A stretch of 28,530 bases of DNA from JTS-RE9 sp964649195. Its GTDB lineage: Bacteria > Planctomycetota > Phycisphaerae > Phycisphaerales > Phycisphaeraceae. The stretch's first letter is position 1. Each line of letters begins with the position of its first letter. The notes under the pieces are model-generated. The model had not been told where the DNA came from. It did no database searches and saw nothing but the letters and a program-made list of their open reading frames with translations. Shown piece after piece: positions 21,674-28,530 of this stretch. The translations under genes and the position numbers were made by a program. The stretch is from positions 1 through 28,530 of the forward strand of contig CAZYPK010000054.1 in the NCBI GenBank assembly GCA_964649195.1, given 5' to 3'.

Positions 21674-24600
21674 TCATCGCGTCGTCATCACCGCCTCCAA
21701 GCGCTTCATATGCAGCGCGAGGAACTGTCCGGTGTATGAAGCCTCGATCTCCATCACCTCCTCCGGCGTGCCTTGCGCGACGAGCGTGCCGCCGCGGTCG
21801 CCGCCTTGCGGGCCCATGTCGATGAGCCAGTCGGCACACTTGATGACATCCATGTTGTGCTCGATGACGAAAAGCGAATTACCCGCGTCGGCGAGGCGGG
21901 CCATGACGTGCAGGAGTTTATCGACATCGGCGAAGTGCAGGCCGGTGGTCGGTTCATCGAGCACGTAGAGCGTGTGACCGGTGGGCCGCTTGCCCAACTC
22001 GGTGGCGAGCTTGACGCGCTGGGCCTCGCCGCCTGAGAGCGTGGTGGATGCCTGTCCGAGCTGCACGTAACTCAGGCCGACATCGTTGAGCGCCGCCAGC
22101 AGATCCTTGATCTTGCTGAAATTGTCGAAGAAGGCGAGCGACTCTTCGACAGTCATATGCAGCACATCGGCAATCGTTTTGCTGCGATAGCGAACTTCCA
22201 GCGTCTCGCGGTTGTACCGTTTGCCTTTGCACGTTTCGCACTCGACAAAAACATCGGGCAGAAAGTGCATCTCGATTTTTTTCGTGCCCTGCCCCTGACA
22301 CGCTTCGCAGCGACCACCTTTCACATTGAAGCTGAAGCGACCGGGTTTATAGCCGCGGATTTTTGCTTCCTTGGTCTGCGAGAAGAGCACGCGCACGAGG
22401 TCGAACACGCCGGTGTAGGTCGCGGGATTGCTGCGCGGCGTCCTGCCGATGGGCGACTGATCCACCTCGATGATGCGATCGACATTCGTCAGCCCCGTCA
22501 CCTTGTCGTGCTCGCCCGGCTTGTCGCGCGAGGCGAGCAGATGTTTGCGGGCGGCGCGCAGCAGAATCTGATTGACGAGCGTGGACTTGCCCGAACCGGA
22601 GACGCCGGTGATGCAGATGATGCCGCCCAGGGGGAAGGCGACATCGATGTTCTTCAGGTTGTTCTCGCGTGCGCCTTTCACCACGATCGCCTTTTTGTGG
22701 TCGAGTGATCTTCGCTGCGAAGGCGTGGCGATTTCGAGCGTGCCGCTGAGGTATTTGGCGGTGAGCGAATGATTGTCCGCAAGCACTTTCGCCAGCGGGC
22801 CGGCGGCGATGACCTGTCCGCCATGACGGCCGGGGCCGGGGCCGATGTCGATCAGGTAATCGGCGGCGCGGATGGTGTCTTCATCGTGTTCGACGACGAT
22901 GACGGTGTTGCCGATGTCGGTCAGATGGCGGAGCGTTTTGATGAGACGATCGTTGTCGCGCTGGTGGAGGCCGATGGTCGGTTCATCGAGGACGTAGCAG
23001 CAGCCGACGAGGCCGGAGCCGACCTGCGTGGCGAGGCGGATGCGCTGGGCCTCGCCGCCGGAGAGGGAGCCGGTGGTGCGGTCGAGTGAGAGATACCCCA
23101 GGCCGACGGAGAGCATGAAGCCCAGGCGGGCGTTGATTTCCTTGAGGATGGGGGCGGCGATTTTTTTCTGTTCATCGCCAAGCCGCAAGCGGCTGAAAAA
23201 ATCGCAGGCGCGCTCGATGGTCAGGGCGGTGACGGAGGTGATGTTGAAGAAACGGGTGTCGGGTGTCGGGTGTCGGGTGTCGGAGATTTCGGATTTCGGA
23301 TTTGGGATTTCGGATTTTTCTTTCCCTTCGTGCCTTCGTGCCTCCGTGCCTTCGTGCCTTCTCTCTTCGTGCCTTCCCTCCTCCACTTCAACAAACACAT
23401 TCCTCGCCTCGACCTTCAATCGCGCACCGTGGCACATCTCGCACGGCGCTTCACTCTGGTATTCGTGCAGCGCCTCCTTGACCCATTCGCTTTCGGTGTT
23501 CTGCCAGCGGCGTTGAAGGTTGGGGATGACGCCTTCGAAGTGGGAATCGTATTTCGCCTCGTCTGCATCAGTGGTGCCATGCAGCAGGATCCGCTGAATC
23601 GGTTTGGGCAGCGAACTGAAAGGCACATCAGCCGCGATGCCGAAATCCTTGCAGAACCTGCGGATGATGCGCTTGTAAAAGATGTTGAACCGCATGCCAT
23701 GCTTGCGCCACGCGGCAATCGCGCCATCATTGAGCGTCAGTGACTGATCAGGCACGACCAGTTCCTCATCAAACTCCTGAATCGTCCCCAGCCCGCTGCA
23801 CGAAGGGCACGCGCCATACGGACTGTTGAATGAAAACAGCCTCGGCTCCAGCTCAGGCAGCGAACATTCCGGATGCAACGGACAAGCGTATTTCTCGCTG
23901 TAAAGCGTATCAATCCAGGATGAGTTCCGAGTTCCGAGTTCCGAGTTCCGAGTTGAAGATGGCGCATCCGTGCCTTTCGACTCGGAACTTTGAACTCGGA
24001 ACTCGGAACTCTCCGCGCTGATGATCACCAATCCCTCGGCCAGTTTCAGGCTCAGTTCGATCGAGTCGGCCAGCCGCTGCCGCGAGGCGTCATCATCGCG
24101 CTTGATGACGACGCGGTCGATCACGGCTTCGATGTTGTGAGCCTGGTAGCGCTGAATCTTCGTCGTGAACGGTGTGGGTTCTTTTTTCTTGGCCAGTTCG
24201 CGCAGGTCGATCACCTGGCCATCGGCGCGGGCGCGGATGAAACCCTGTCGCACCATCGATTCGAAGATTTCCTTGTGATGCCCTTTCTTGCCGCGGATCA
24301 GCGGGGCGAGGATCATCACCTTCGTATTTTCGGGCAGGGCGTTGACCGCATCGACGATCTGCGTGGCGGACTGCGACTGGATCGGGTGGCCGCAGATGTT
24401 CGAGTTCCGAGTTTCGAGTTCCGAGTTCCGAGTTGGGGATTCGACTTCGACGCCAGTTTTATCCTTGGGCTTGCGACTTTTCTTCTTCACGACCTTCACG
24501 TTGCCGTCCGGCTGCTGCTTCAACTCGGAACTCGGAACCCCCGGAACCCGGAACTCGGAACTTATTTCCTCATGCCAGCAGCGCGGCTGCCCCACCCGCG

Positions 24601-24943
24601 CGAAAAGCAGACGCAGATAGTCATAAATCTCCGTCGTGGTGGCGACCGTCGAGCGCGGGTTGTGCGAGGCCGATCGCTGCTCGATGGCGATGGTGGGGGG
24701 CAGGCCTTCGATGGAATCGAGGTCCGGCTTCTGAAGCTGATCGAGAAACTGCCGGGCATACGCGGAGAGGCTCTCCATGTATTTCCGCTGCCCCTCGGCA
24801 TAGATGGTGTCGAACGCGAGCGACGACTTGCCGCTGCCTGAGAGTCCGGTGATGACGACAAGCTGATCGCGGGGAATATCGAGGTCGATGCCCTTGAGGT
24901 TGTGCTCCCGGGCACCGCGAATGGAAATTGTTTTGGATGACAT
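21674..24943 (-). CDS. uvrA: Excinuclease ABC subunit A with three repeat-derived inserts
   Basis: Damage-recognition ATPase of nucleotide excision repair. At 1089 residues it is about 125 longer than usual. Both ABC halves are intact: Walker A GLSGSGKSSLAFDT and GVSGSGKSTLVNQIL, two LSGGEAQR signatures, and DEPTIGLHQRDN and DEPTTGLHFADV. The zinc-finger region after RCEACQGQG has its CxxC pairs. The first zinc site reads CPLHPEC then CPSC, a variant. Excess length comes from three in-frame inserts encoded by short tandem-repeat hairpins (23254-23380, 23922-24011, 24399-24562), with conserved UvrA sequence on both sides of each. The start at MSSKTISIRGAREHNLKGID is preceded 7 nt upstream by TACAAT and no ribosome binding site. 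Confidence 0.96.
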   Translation of the reverse strand: MSSKTISIRGAREHNLKGIDLDIPRDQLVVITGLSGSGKSSLAFDTIYAEGQRKYMESLSAYARQFLDQLQKPDLDSIEGLPPTIAIEQRSASHNPRSTVATTTEIYDYLRLLFARVGQPRCWHEEISSEFRVPGVPSSELKQQPDGNVKVVKKKSRKPKDKTGVEVESPTRNSELETRNSNICGHPIQSQSATQIVDAVNALPENTKVMILAPLIRGKKGHHKEIFESMVRQGFIRARADGQVIDLRELAKKKEPTPFTTKIQRYQAHNIEAVIDRVVIKRDDDASRQRLADSIELSLKLAEGLVIISAESSEFRVQSSESKGTDAPSSTRNSELGTRNSSWIDTLYSEKYACPLHPECSLPELEPRLFSFNSPYGACPSCSGLGTIQEFDEELVVPDQSLTLNDGAIAAWRKHGMRFNIFYKRIIRRFCKDFGIAADVPFSSLPKPIQRILLHGTTDADEAKYDSHFEGVIPNLQRRWQNTESEWVKEALHEYQSEAPCEMCHGARLKVEARNVFVEVEEGRHEERRHEGTEARRHEGKEKSEIPNPKSEISDTRHPTPDTRFFNITSVTALTIERACDFFSRLRLGDEQKKIAAPILKEINARLGFMLSVGLGYLSLDRTTGSLSGGEAQRIRLATQVGSGLVGCCYVLDEPTIGLHQRDNDRLIKTLRHLTDIGNTVIVVEHDEDTIRAADYLIDIGPGPGRHGGQVIAAGPLAKVLADNHSLTAKYLSGTLEIATPSQRRSLDHKKAIVVKGARENNLKNIDVAFPLGGIICITGVSGSGKSTLVNQILLRAARKHLLASRDKPGEHDKVTGLTNVDRIIEVDQSPIGRTPRSNPATYTGVFDLVRVLFSQTKEAKIRGYKPGRFSFNVKGGRCEACQGQGTKKIEMHFLPDVFVECETCKGKRYNRETLEVRYRSKTIADVLHMTVEESLAFFDNFSKIKDLLAALNDVGLSYVQLGQASTTLSGGEAQRVKLATELGKRPTGHTLYVLDEPTTGLHFADVDKLLHVMARLADAGNSLFVIEHNMDVIKCADWLIDMGPQGGDRGGTLVAQGTPEEVMEIEASYTGQFLALHMKRLEAVMTTR
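23254..23380. repeat. uvrA insert III: three tandem-repeat blocks in frame
   Basis: Four GTGTCGG-type heptamers, then about five ATTTCGG-type heptamers (to about 23320), then TTCGTGCC-type octamers to 23380. In the uvrA frame they encode a charged stretch with HEGTEARRHEGKEK and SEIPNPKSEISDTRHPTPDT. The octamer is the same as in the palindrome at 2432-2653 and the ATTTCGG heptamer as at 1330-1420. Confidence 0.85.
23922..24011. repeat. uvrA insert II: GAGTTCC heptamer hairpin in frame
   Basis: The left arm is four perfect GAGTTCC heptamers plus GAGTTG (23922-23955). The right arm (23979-24011) is the complement, GACTCGGAACTTTGAACTCGG and so on. It encodes SSEFRVQSSESKGTDAPSST and then RNSELGTRNS, between conserved UvrA segments EGLVIISAE and WIDTLYSEKYACP. 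Confidence 0.9.
24399..24562. repeat. uvrA insert I: GAGTTCC heptamer hairpin with longer loop, in frame
   Basis: Left GAGTTCC-type heptamers (24399-24435) and complementary GGAACTC-type heptamers on the right (24519-24562) enclose a loop coding a Lys-rich stretch (VKVVKKKSRKPKDKTG). Flanking conserved sequence is RVGQPRCWHEE before and ICGHPIQSQSATQIVDAV after. Confidence 0.9.
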
Positions 24944-24950
24944 CGAGTCG

Positions 24951-24956
24951 ATTGTA
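24951..24956 (-). promoter_or_regulatory. Putative -10 box of uvrA (leaderless arrangement)
   Basis: On the minus strand TACAAT is followed by 7 nt and the ATG at 24943. No ribosome binding site is present, and no clear -35 or LexA-type site was recognised. Confidence 0.4.
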
Positions 24957-25020
24957 TGCGAGGCGAGGCAGGGAGGGTTGGCGGATGAAAGGGGGATCGT
25001 GAAGCGACGGTCCGCCGGCG

Positions 25021-25311
25021 TCATCGATCAAACGGATCGAAGAACATCGACAGCAGCAGGTAGCCGAAGCCCAGGCCCAGCCATGTGCCGCCTTTTCCCG
25101 AAGTGAGAAACAGCGCGGCTCCGATGAGGATCATCAGCATCGGCAACCCGTATCGTCGAACGGCGGCGGGGATGACGATGGCGCCGGAATACCTGCGCTT
25201 GGCGTAAAGCTCGCCGACCTCAAGATGGCGGTTGCAGCGCGGGCATTGCGGCGAAGTCGCTTTGCTCAAGTCGGCTTTACAGTGCGGACAATGACAGCCG
25301 TTGAAGTTCAT
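25021..25311 (-). CDS. Small zinc-ribbon membrane protein A
   Basis: A 96-residue protein. A zinc ribbon at the N-terminus uses C8-P-H-C11 and C23-P-R-C26. Residues about 53-70 and 72-88 are two hydrophobic segments separated by SGKGG. Such zinc-ribbon/two-helix proteins are common and uncharacterised in planctomycetes. TAAAAT lies 6 nt before the ATG, so it may be leaderless. It lies 77 bp upstream of uvrA on the same strand. The Cys spacing equals that of protein B at 26459. Confidence 0.75.
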   Translation of the reverse strand: MNFNGCHCPHCKADLSKATSPQCPRCNRHLEVGELYAKRRYSGAIVIPAAVRRYGLPMLMILIGAALFLTSGKGGTWLGLGFGYLLLSMFFDPFDR

Positions 25312-25317
25312 GGCACC

Positions 25318-25323
25318 ATTTTA
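25318..25323 (-). promoter_or_regulatory. Putative -10 box of zinc-ribbon protein A
   Basis: TAAAAT on the minus strand, 6 nt before the start codon at 25311. It lies in the 90-bp divergent gap to the exported protein gene at 25402. Confidence 0.35.
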
Positions 25324-25401
25324 CCTGTGGGAACGAACCCGCATGTGCCCGACAGCGCATAGAATGTGTCACCCATCCGGTTTCTTGCGGAGACAAACCC
25401 C

Positions 25402-26361
25402 ATGCGCATGTTCCTTGTCACCATAGTGATCCTTCTTGCCACGGCAACTCCGTCGTGGGCCACCGCCCAATCCCCGGAGAAGCTGATCCACCAAGGCAAA
25501 GAGTTGCCGATGTTTTCGACGCCGCTGGAGTCGTACCTCGAGCGGCATCCCGATGTGAAGATGCCCACGCCTGACGTGGGTTCCACCGGGCTATGGCGTG
25601 ACTATGTCGCCACCTGGTCGATCAAGGAGGACAAACTGTTTCTGGTGAAAATCGAACAGCAGGCCGCGACGAAGAACAAAGCCGGCGAATTCGATTTCAC
25701 ATGGCGCGAAGTGCCACTTGATAAAATTTTCCCCAAGGCCAAGGAGCCGGTTCTGGCGGATTGGTACAACGGCGTGCTCCGCGTGCCGCAGGGGAAACAA
25801 CTTCAATACATCCACATGGGATTCGAGAGCAGGTATGAGAAGGACCTGCTGTTCCTGATCGAAAAAGGCAGGGTGATACGGTCGGTGGAACTCAACAATG
25901 CGGATGCGGATCCGTTCCGCTCCCGCGACGACCACCGGTGGACTGCGCTTGGCGATCCGGCTGCGCCGGTGAAGGATGCCGGTGACTGGATGGACGCGCG
26001 GCTGCTGGAAACGAGCATCGGCGCCGCGGCGATCAAGGAGGGCAAGACGATCAAGACGCGCGGCGTGTTCGTGCTGCTCCGCGACGCTGAGGATGAGGCC
26101 AAGCCGAAGCGGCCTGCGCTCTACATAGCGGGAACGTCAAAAACAGGGCTTGTTTTCATCGAATTGACCGCAGCGCCCGCCGAAATGAAGTTCGAGCCTG
26201 GCTCGCGGGTGGAGATCGAAGGTGTGGCGACCACGGAGGCCGGCAAGGTCAAAATGAAAGTGGCCTCGTCGCGCATTCTCAAAATCGGTGAATCGATCCA
26301 TGCCGCGACTTATCCCGATATGCATAAAAAGTTGAACCTGGGGAAGGATGAATCGGAGTGA
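25402..26361 (+). CDS. Exported protein of unknown function
   Basis: A 319-residue protein that I do not recognise. The signal peptide MRMFLVTIVILLATATPSWATA indicates export. The mature part alternates strands and charged turns, with TWSIKEDKLFLVKIEQQA, then FTWREVPLDKIFP and LADWYNGVLRVPQGKQLQYI; the segment GFESRYEKDLLFLIEKGRVI suggests a beta-rich periplasmic domain. The C-terminal third (about 205-300) has alternating hydrophobic strands and GSRVEIEGVATTEAGKV, resembling an OB-like fold. GGAG 9 nt before ATG 25402 supports the start. No operon partner. Confidence 0.75.
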   Translation: MRMFLVTIVILLATATPSWATAQSPEKLIHQGKELPMFSTPLESYLERHPDVKMPTPDVGSTGLWRDYVATWSIKEDKLFLVKIEQQAATKNKAGEFDFTWREVPLDKIFPKAKEPVLADWYNGVLRVPQGKQLQYIHMGFESRYEKDLLFLIEKGRVIRSVELNNADADPFRSRDDHRWTALGDPAAPVKDAGDWMDARLLETSIGAAAIKEGKTIKTRGVFVLLRDAEDEAKPKRPALYIAGTSKTGLVFIELTAAPAEMKFEPGSRVEIEGVATTEAGKVKMKVASSRILKIGESIHAATYPDMHKKLNLGKDESE

Positions 26362-26458
26362 TTCATACGCGGAGAGGCAGCGTTTAACATGTGACGTGGC
26401 GAAGGATGCGGGGCGTTGTCATTGGAGAATCGCTCAACCCAGTCGATGAATCGGTGTT

Positions 26459-26770
26459 TCATTCCTCGCGCGAAGGTGATACCGAAAACGCAATCATGAC
26501 GGTACACCATCCGATGAGCATCCATGCCCATGTTGCTTTCGTGATTGACCCGTTGGATTGAAACAACAGTGCAGCGATGACCCATGGCGTAAAACTGACG
26601 ATCCGAAGGCACCAGGCCCAGAGGCAGTCGAAAAAGAAGCGACGATGGGCCAGTCGCCGTCGAGTCGATTCACCGGGGATGATGTACGTGCCGCACTCGG
26701 GACAGTTCTGAGAGTCGGCCCCGCGCAAGTCATAGCCACAGTGATGGCAGATAAGCTCGTGGTTATCCAT
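26459..26770 (-). CDS. Small zinc-ribbon membrane protein B
   Basis: A 103-residue protein with the same layout as the one at 25021: C8-H-H-C11 and C23-P-E-C26, then two hydrophobic segments (about 48-64 and 74-93) with several Trp. The ATG at 26770 aligns the cysteines with protein A; an in-frame GTG at 26785 overlapping the hydrolase stop by 4 bp would add five residues and couple translation to that gene. Function unknown. Confidence 0.65.
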   Translation of the reverse strand: MDNHELICHHCGYDLRGADSQNCPECGTYIIPGESTRRRLAHRRFFFDCLWAWCLRIVSFTPWVIAALLFQSNGSITKATWAWMLIGWCTVMIAFSVSPSREE

Positions 26771-26781
26771 TTGGGAATCTA

Positions 26782-27990
26782 TCACTCACCCGCCGGCTCG
26801 GGCAGCCTCTTCAAATGCGCGTTCAGCGCCGAGCGAATCTCCGCGATGTCAATCTTCGCCAGCAGCGGCGCGATACGGCGGTCCAGCAGCTTTTGCGATG
26901 GGCCTTTGCCGCCCTTGGCGGTCGCGGCTTCAACATCCTTCAGATGCAGATTGATGTGGCTGATGATCTGCGAAGCCGTCTCGGCCTGTGCGAAAAACGC
27001 ATCCAGCTCCTTGCTGCCTCGGAACGGACGACGGCTGTCATCGAGCAGCTTGCGGAACTCCAGCAGCGGCGGGAAATCCTTCAGCGATGCGAGAATCGCC
27101 TTGCGGGCATCTTCCCACGTCCGCGTGATCTGCGGATTGTTCTTCGCCATCTCCGAGAGCAGCGCCTTGATCTGGCCATCCTCGGCCTGCTGCTTCAAAT
27201 CATCCGGCAGACTCCTGGTCGAAAGCACCGACTTGTACCGACTCGCAGCCTCCTTGAACTTCTGCGATTCCTCCAGCTTTTTCGCCTCATCAAACTTCGC
27301 CTCCACCTGTTCGAGCACGCGCGGGTGCAGCCCTTTGTGGCATTTCTCGAAGAGATCGACCGTCATCTTCCGCATCGAATCGGTGATCGTGTGGCCCGCG
27401 CCCTCGGCGATATGAAACACGGCATACCCACCGGCAGTTGTGACCTTCTCGGCCCATGATTTGAGACCGGGGCCAAAGGCTTCCATCGAGCCGCACGCGC
27501 CGCCGACGGGAAGTTTTTTCGGTTCGTAGCGCGGCGCTGCGGAGCCGTAGAACGCCATCATGAGCAGTTGATCTTCGTGAGCGCCGGCATAGACGGGCGC
27601 GAAGTAGCCGCCGCGCGAGAAGCCGACGAGGACGAACTTGTCGTGGAGTTTGTGCTTGCTGCGCAGGTCTTTGAGGAGCGCATCCATCGCCGCGTTTTCG
27701 TCCTTCGATTTGTCCTTGCCCGGCCCGCTTCCCCAAGGCATGTTGGGACCGGCGACGATGACGTCATAATCGCGCGCCCAGAATGCCCTGGCTTCGCCGT
27801 CGGCGATCTGGCCGGTGCCGGTCATGCCATGCACCGCGACGACGAGGCGATAGGTTTTGGTTTTGTCGTAGCTCTTGGGAAGCTGAAGATGGTAGGTGAT
27901 GCCCGGAGCATCGACGACCTGGGCAGGGGCAGCCAGAGAGAAGCATGATGAGATCAGGATCGCGACGCTGAGAGTGCGAAGAGAAATCAT
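26782..27990 (-). CDS. Exported alpha/beta hydrolase with helical C-terminal extension
   Basis: A 402-residue secreted esterase/depolymerase-like protein. After a signal peptide (MISLRTLSVAILISSCFSLAAPAQ) comes an alpha/beta-hydrolase domain: oxyanion VVAVHGMTGTG, then WGSGP, nucleophile elbow VGFSRGGYF (Ser125) and AEGAGHTITDSM (His200). The acid residue is not obvious. The C-terminal half (about 215-402) is helical with TPR-like repeats (FDEAKKLEESQKFKEAASRY). The nearest known types are PHB-depolymerase/feruloyl-esterase-like proteins; substrate unknown. GGAG 6 nt before ATG 27990 fixes the start. It follows rpsR beyond a strong terminator, so it needs its own promoter. Confidence 0.85.
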   Translation of the reverse strand: MISLRTLSVAILISSCFSLAAPAQVVDAPGITYHLQLPKSYDKTKTYRLVVAVHGMTGTGQIADGEARAFWARDYDVIVAGPNMPWGSGPGKDKSKDENAAMDALLKDLRSKHKLHDKFVLVGFSRGGYFAPVYAGAHEDQLLMMAFYGSAAPRYEPKKLPVGGACGSMEAFGPGLKSWAEKVTTAGGYAVFHIAEGAGHTITDSMRKMTVDLFEKCHKGLHPRVLEQVEAKFDEAKKLEESQKFKEAASRYKSVLSTRSLPDDLKQQAEDGQIKALLSEMAKNNPQITRTWEDARKAILASLKDFPPLLEFRKLLDDSRRPFRGSKELDAFFAQAETASQIISHINLHLKDVEAATAKGGKGPSQKLLDRRIAPLLAKIDIAEIRSALNAHLKRLPEPAGE

Positions 27991-28050
27991 GGAAGGCTCC
28001 CGGGGCAGGGGGTGGAGGCTTGTCATGATATCGCAGATCGGGGAAAGCGC

Positions 28051-28083
28051 ATAAAAACAAACGCGATGTGGGATCGCGTTTGT
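28051..28083 (-). terminator. Rho-independent terminator of rpsR
   Basis: Read on the minus strand, ACAAACGCGAT pairs perfectly with ATCGCGTTTGT across a 5-nt loop, followed at once by TTTTTAT. It lies about 40 nt past the rpsR stop and before the hydrolase gene. The cleanest terminator in the window. Confidence 0.88.
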
Positions 28084-28124
28084 GGGGGGTGGTTTGGGTT
28101 GGCGGAGCGAAGCCGCGAGCGGCT

Positions 28125-28367
28125 TTAGAGGGTGGCGGAGGTGTAGGGGAGCAGGGCCATGAAGCGGGCCCGCTTGATCGCCTGGGCGGCCATGCGTTGT
28201 TCCTTGGCGGTCATGCCGGTGCGTTTGCGGCCCTGGATTTTGCCGTTGGGGGTGAGCAGGCGGCGCAGGTCATCCGCGTTTTTGTAATCGACGTAGAAGT
28301 CGCCGGTGGACGACTTGACGGTGACTTTGACGCGGGGGCTGCCGCCGAAACGAGTGAATTCCGCCAT
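28125..28367 (-). CDS. rpsR: 30S ribosomal protein S18
   Basis: An 80-residue small-subunit ribosomal protein. The S18 core is clear: VDYKNADDLRRLLTPNGKIQ, then GRKRTGMTAKEQRMAAQAIK and RARFMALLPYTS. It binds 16S rRNA as a dimer with S6. GGAG lies 7 nt before ATG 28367, after which MAEFTRFGGSPRVKV is a normal N-terminus; the frame extends upstream to 28457 but that part is promoter and leader. The common neighbours rpsF, ssb and rplI are not downstream; what lies upstream is beyond the window. It has its own promoter and terminator, so it is probably monocistronic. Confidence 0.95.
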   Translation of the reverse strand: MAEFTRFGGSPRVKVTVKSSTGDFYVDYKNADDLRRLLTPNGKIQGRKRTGMTAKEQRMAAQAIKRARFMALLPYTSATL

Positions 28368-28428
28368 GATGAAACTCCGCTTTGGGTTGGGAAGACCCGG
28401 TCTGGCCGGGCCAACGGTTGAGCCGCGT

Positions 28429-28457
28429 ATCATAATGGAGAGCGGCGGGGAACGCAA
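28429..28457 (-). promoter_or_regulatory. Promoter of rpsR
   Basis: On the minus strand, TTGCGT (28457-28452), 17 bp, then TATGAT (28434-28429). The leader of about 55 nt contains GGCCCGGCCAGACCGGG, which can fold into a hairpin before the ribosome binding site. Confidence 0.6.
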
Positions 28458-28485
28458 AAGGCTTGGACGTGAGGTCAGGGTAAAA

Positions 28486-28530
28486 GCATATGGGAGGGCG
28501 AGGCTCCCGCTGGGAGGGCGAGGCTCCCGC
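28486..28530. repeat. Two tandem copies of a 20-bp hairpin repeat at window end
   Basis: The unit TGGGAGGGCGAGGCTCCCGC occurs at 28491-28510 and again at 28511-28530, running off the end. Each copy can fold GGGAG against CTCCC. The first copy with its preceding GCATA matches 22-45 on the other strand. Confidence 0.8.

Overview
The window is GC-rich bacterial chromosome, most likely from a planctomycete and probably the class Phycisphaerae. This is inferred from gene content: an 865-residue PVC-type dehydrogenase/HEAT/cytochrome c protein (CASCH haem motif) divergent from a DUF6807 protein, a Tat-exported DUF3500 protein, small membrane proteins with a zinc ribbon, and many short operons separated by repeat-filled gaps. 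No rRNA, tRNA, CRISPR array, integrase or transposase gene was seen. Both ends are open.

Layout. 1-2420: rpe (+), a YlbF-like protein (-) and an orphan DppB-type permease (+). 2421-7161: a nested palindromic repeat, DUF3500 (-), a cupin (+), a REPIN-like repeat, a lipoprotein (+), a long perfect palindrome and nadB (+). 7162-10315: accessory DNA holding a PIN toxin with its partner (+) and a two-gene ParA/AlbA_2-ATPase operon (-). That operon is bracketed by a 71-bp direct repeat of the 3' end of the neighbouring CorC-like gene, as after site-specific integration. 10298-12824: CorC/CNNM-like protein (-) and a DppF/OppF-type ATPase (-). 12825-17296: a second REPIN-like element, the cytochrome/dehydrogenase (-) and DUF6807 (+). 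17297-20695: a minus-strand set of aldehyde dehydrogenase, small membrane protein, YjfB-like protein and a 3-hydroxyisobutyrate-dehydrogenase-family enzyme, with heptamer repeat tracts between and after them. 20696-25311: a third REPIN-like element, DUF4256 (-), uvrA (-) and a zinc-ribbon membrane protein (-). 25402-28530: an exported protein of unknown function (+), another zinc-ribbon membrane protein (-), an alpha/beta hydrolase (-), and rpsR (-) with its own promoter and terminator.

The most unusual content is the layered repeat structure. There are REPIN-like inverted pairs whose stems co-vary between copies, tandem 7-8 bp repeats arranged as hairpins, and a small palindrome followed by YAAAT placed in the same orientation upstream of four unrelated genes. 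Three repeat hairpins lie in frame inside uvrA and make the protein about 125 residues longer than usual. Several genes also have a -10-like hexamer only 6-7 nt before the ATG, which suggests leaderless transcription. The ParA/AlbA_2 island is the best candidate for an undescribed gene system.
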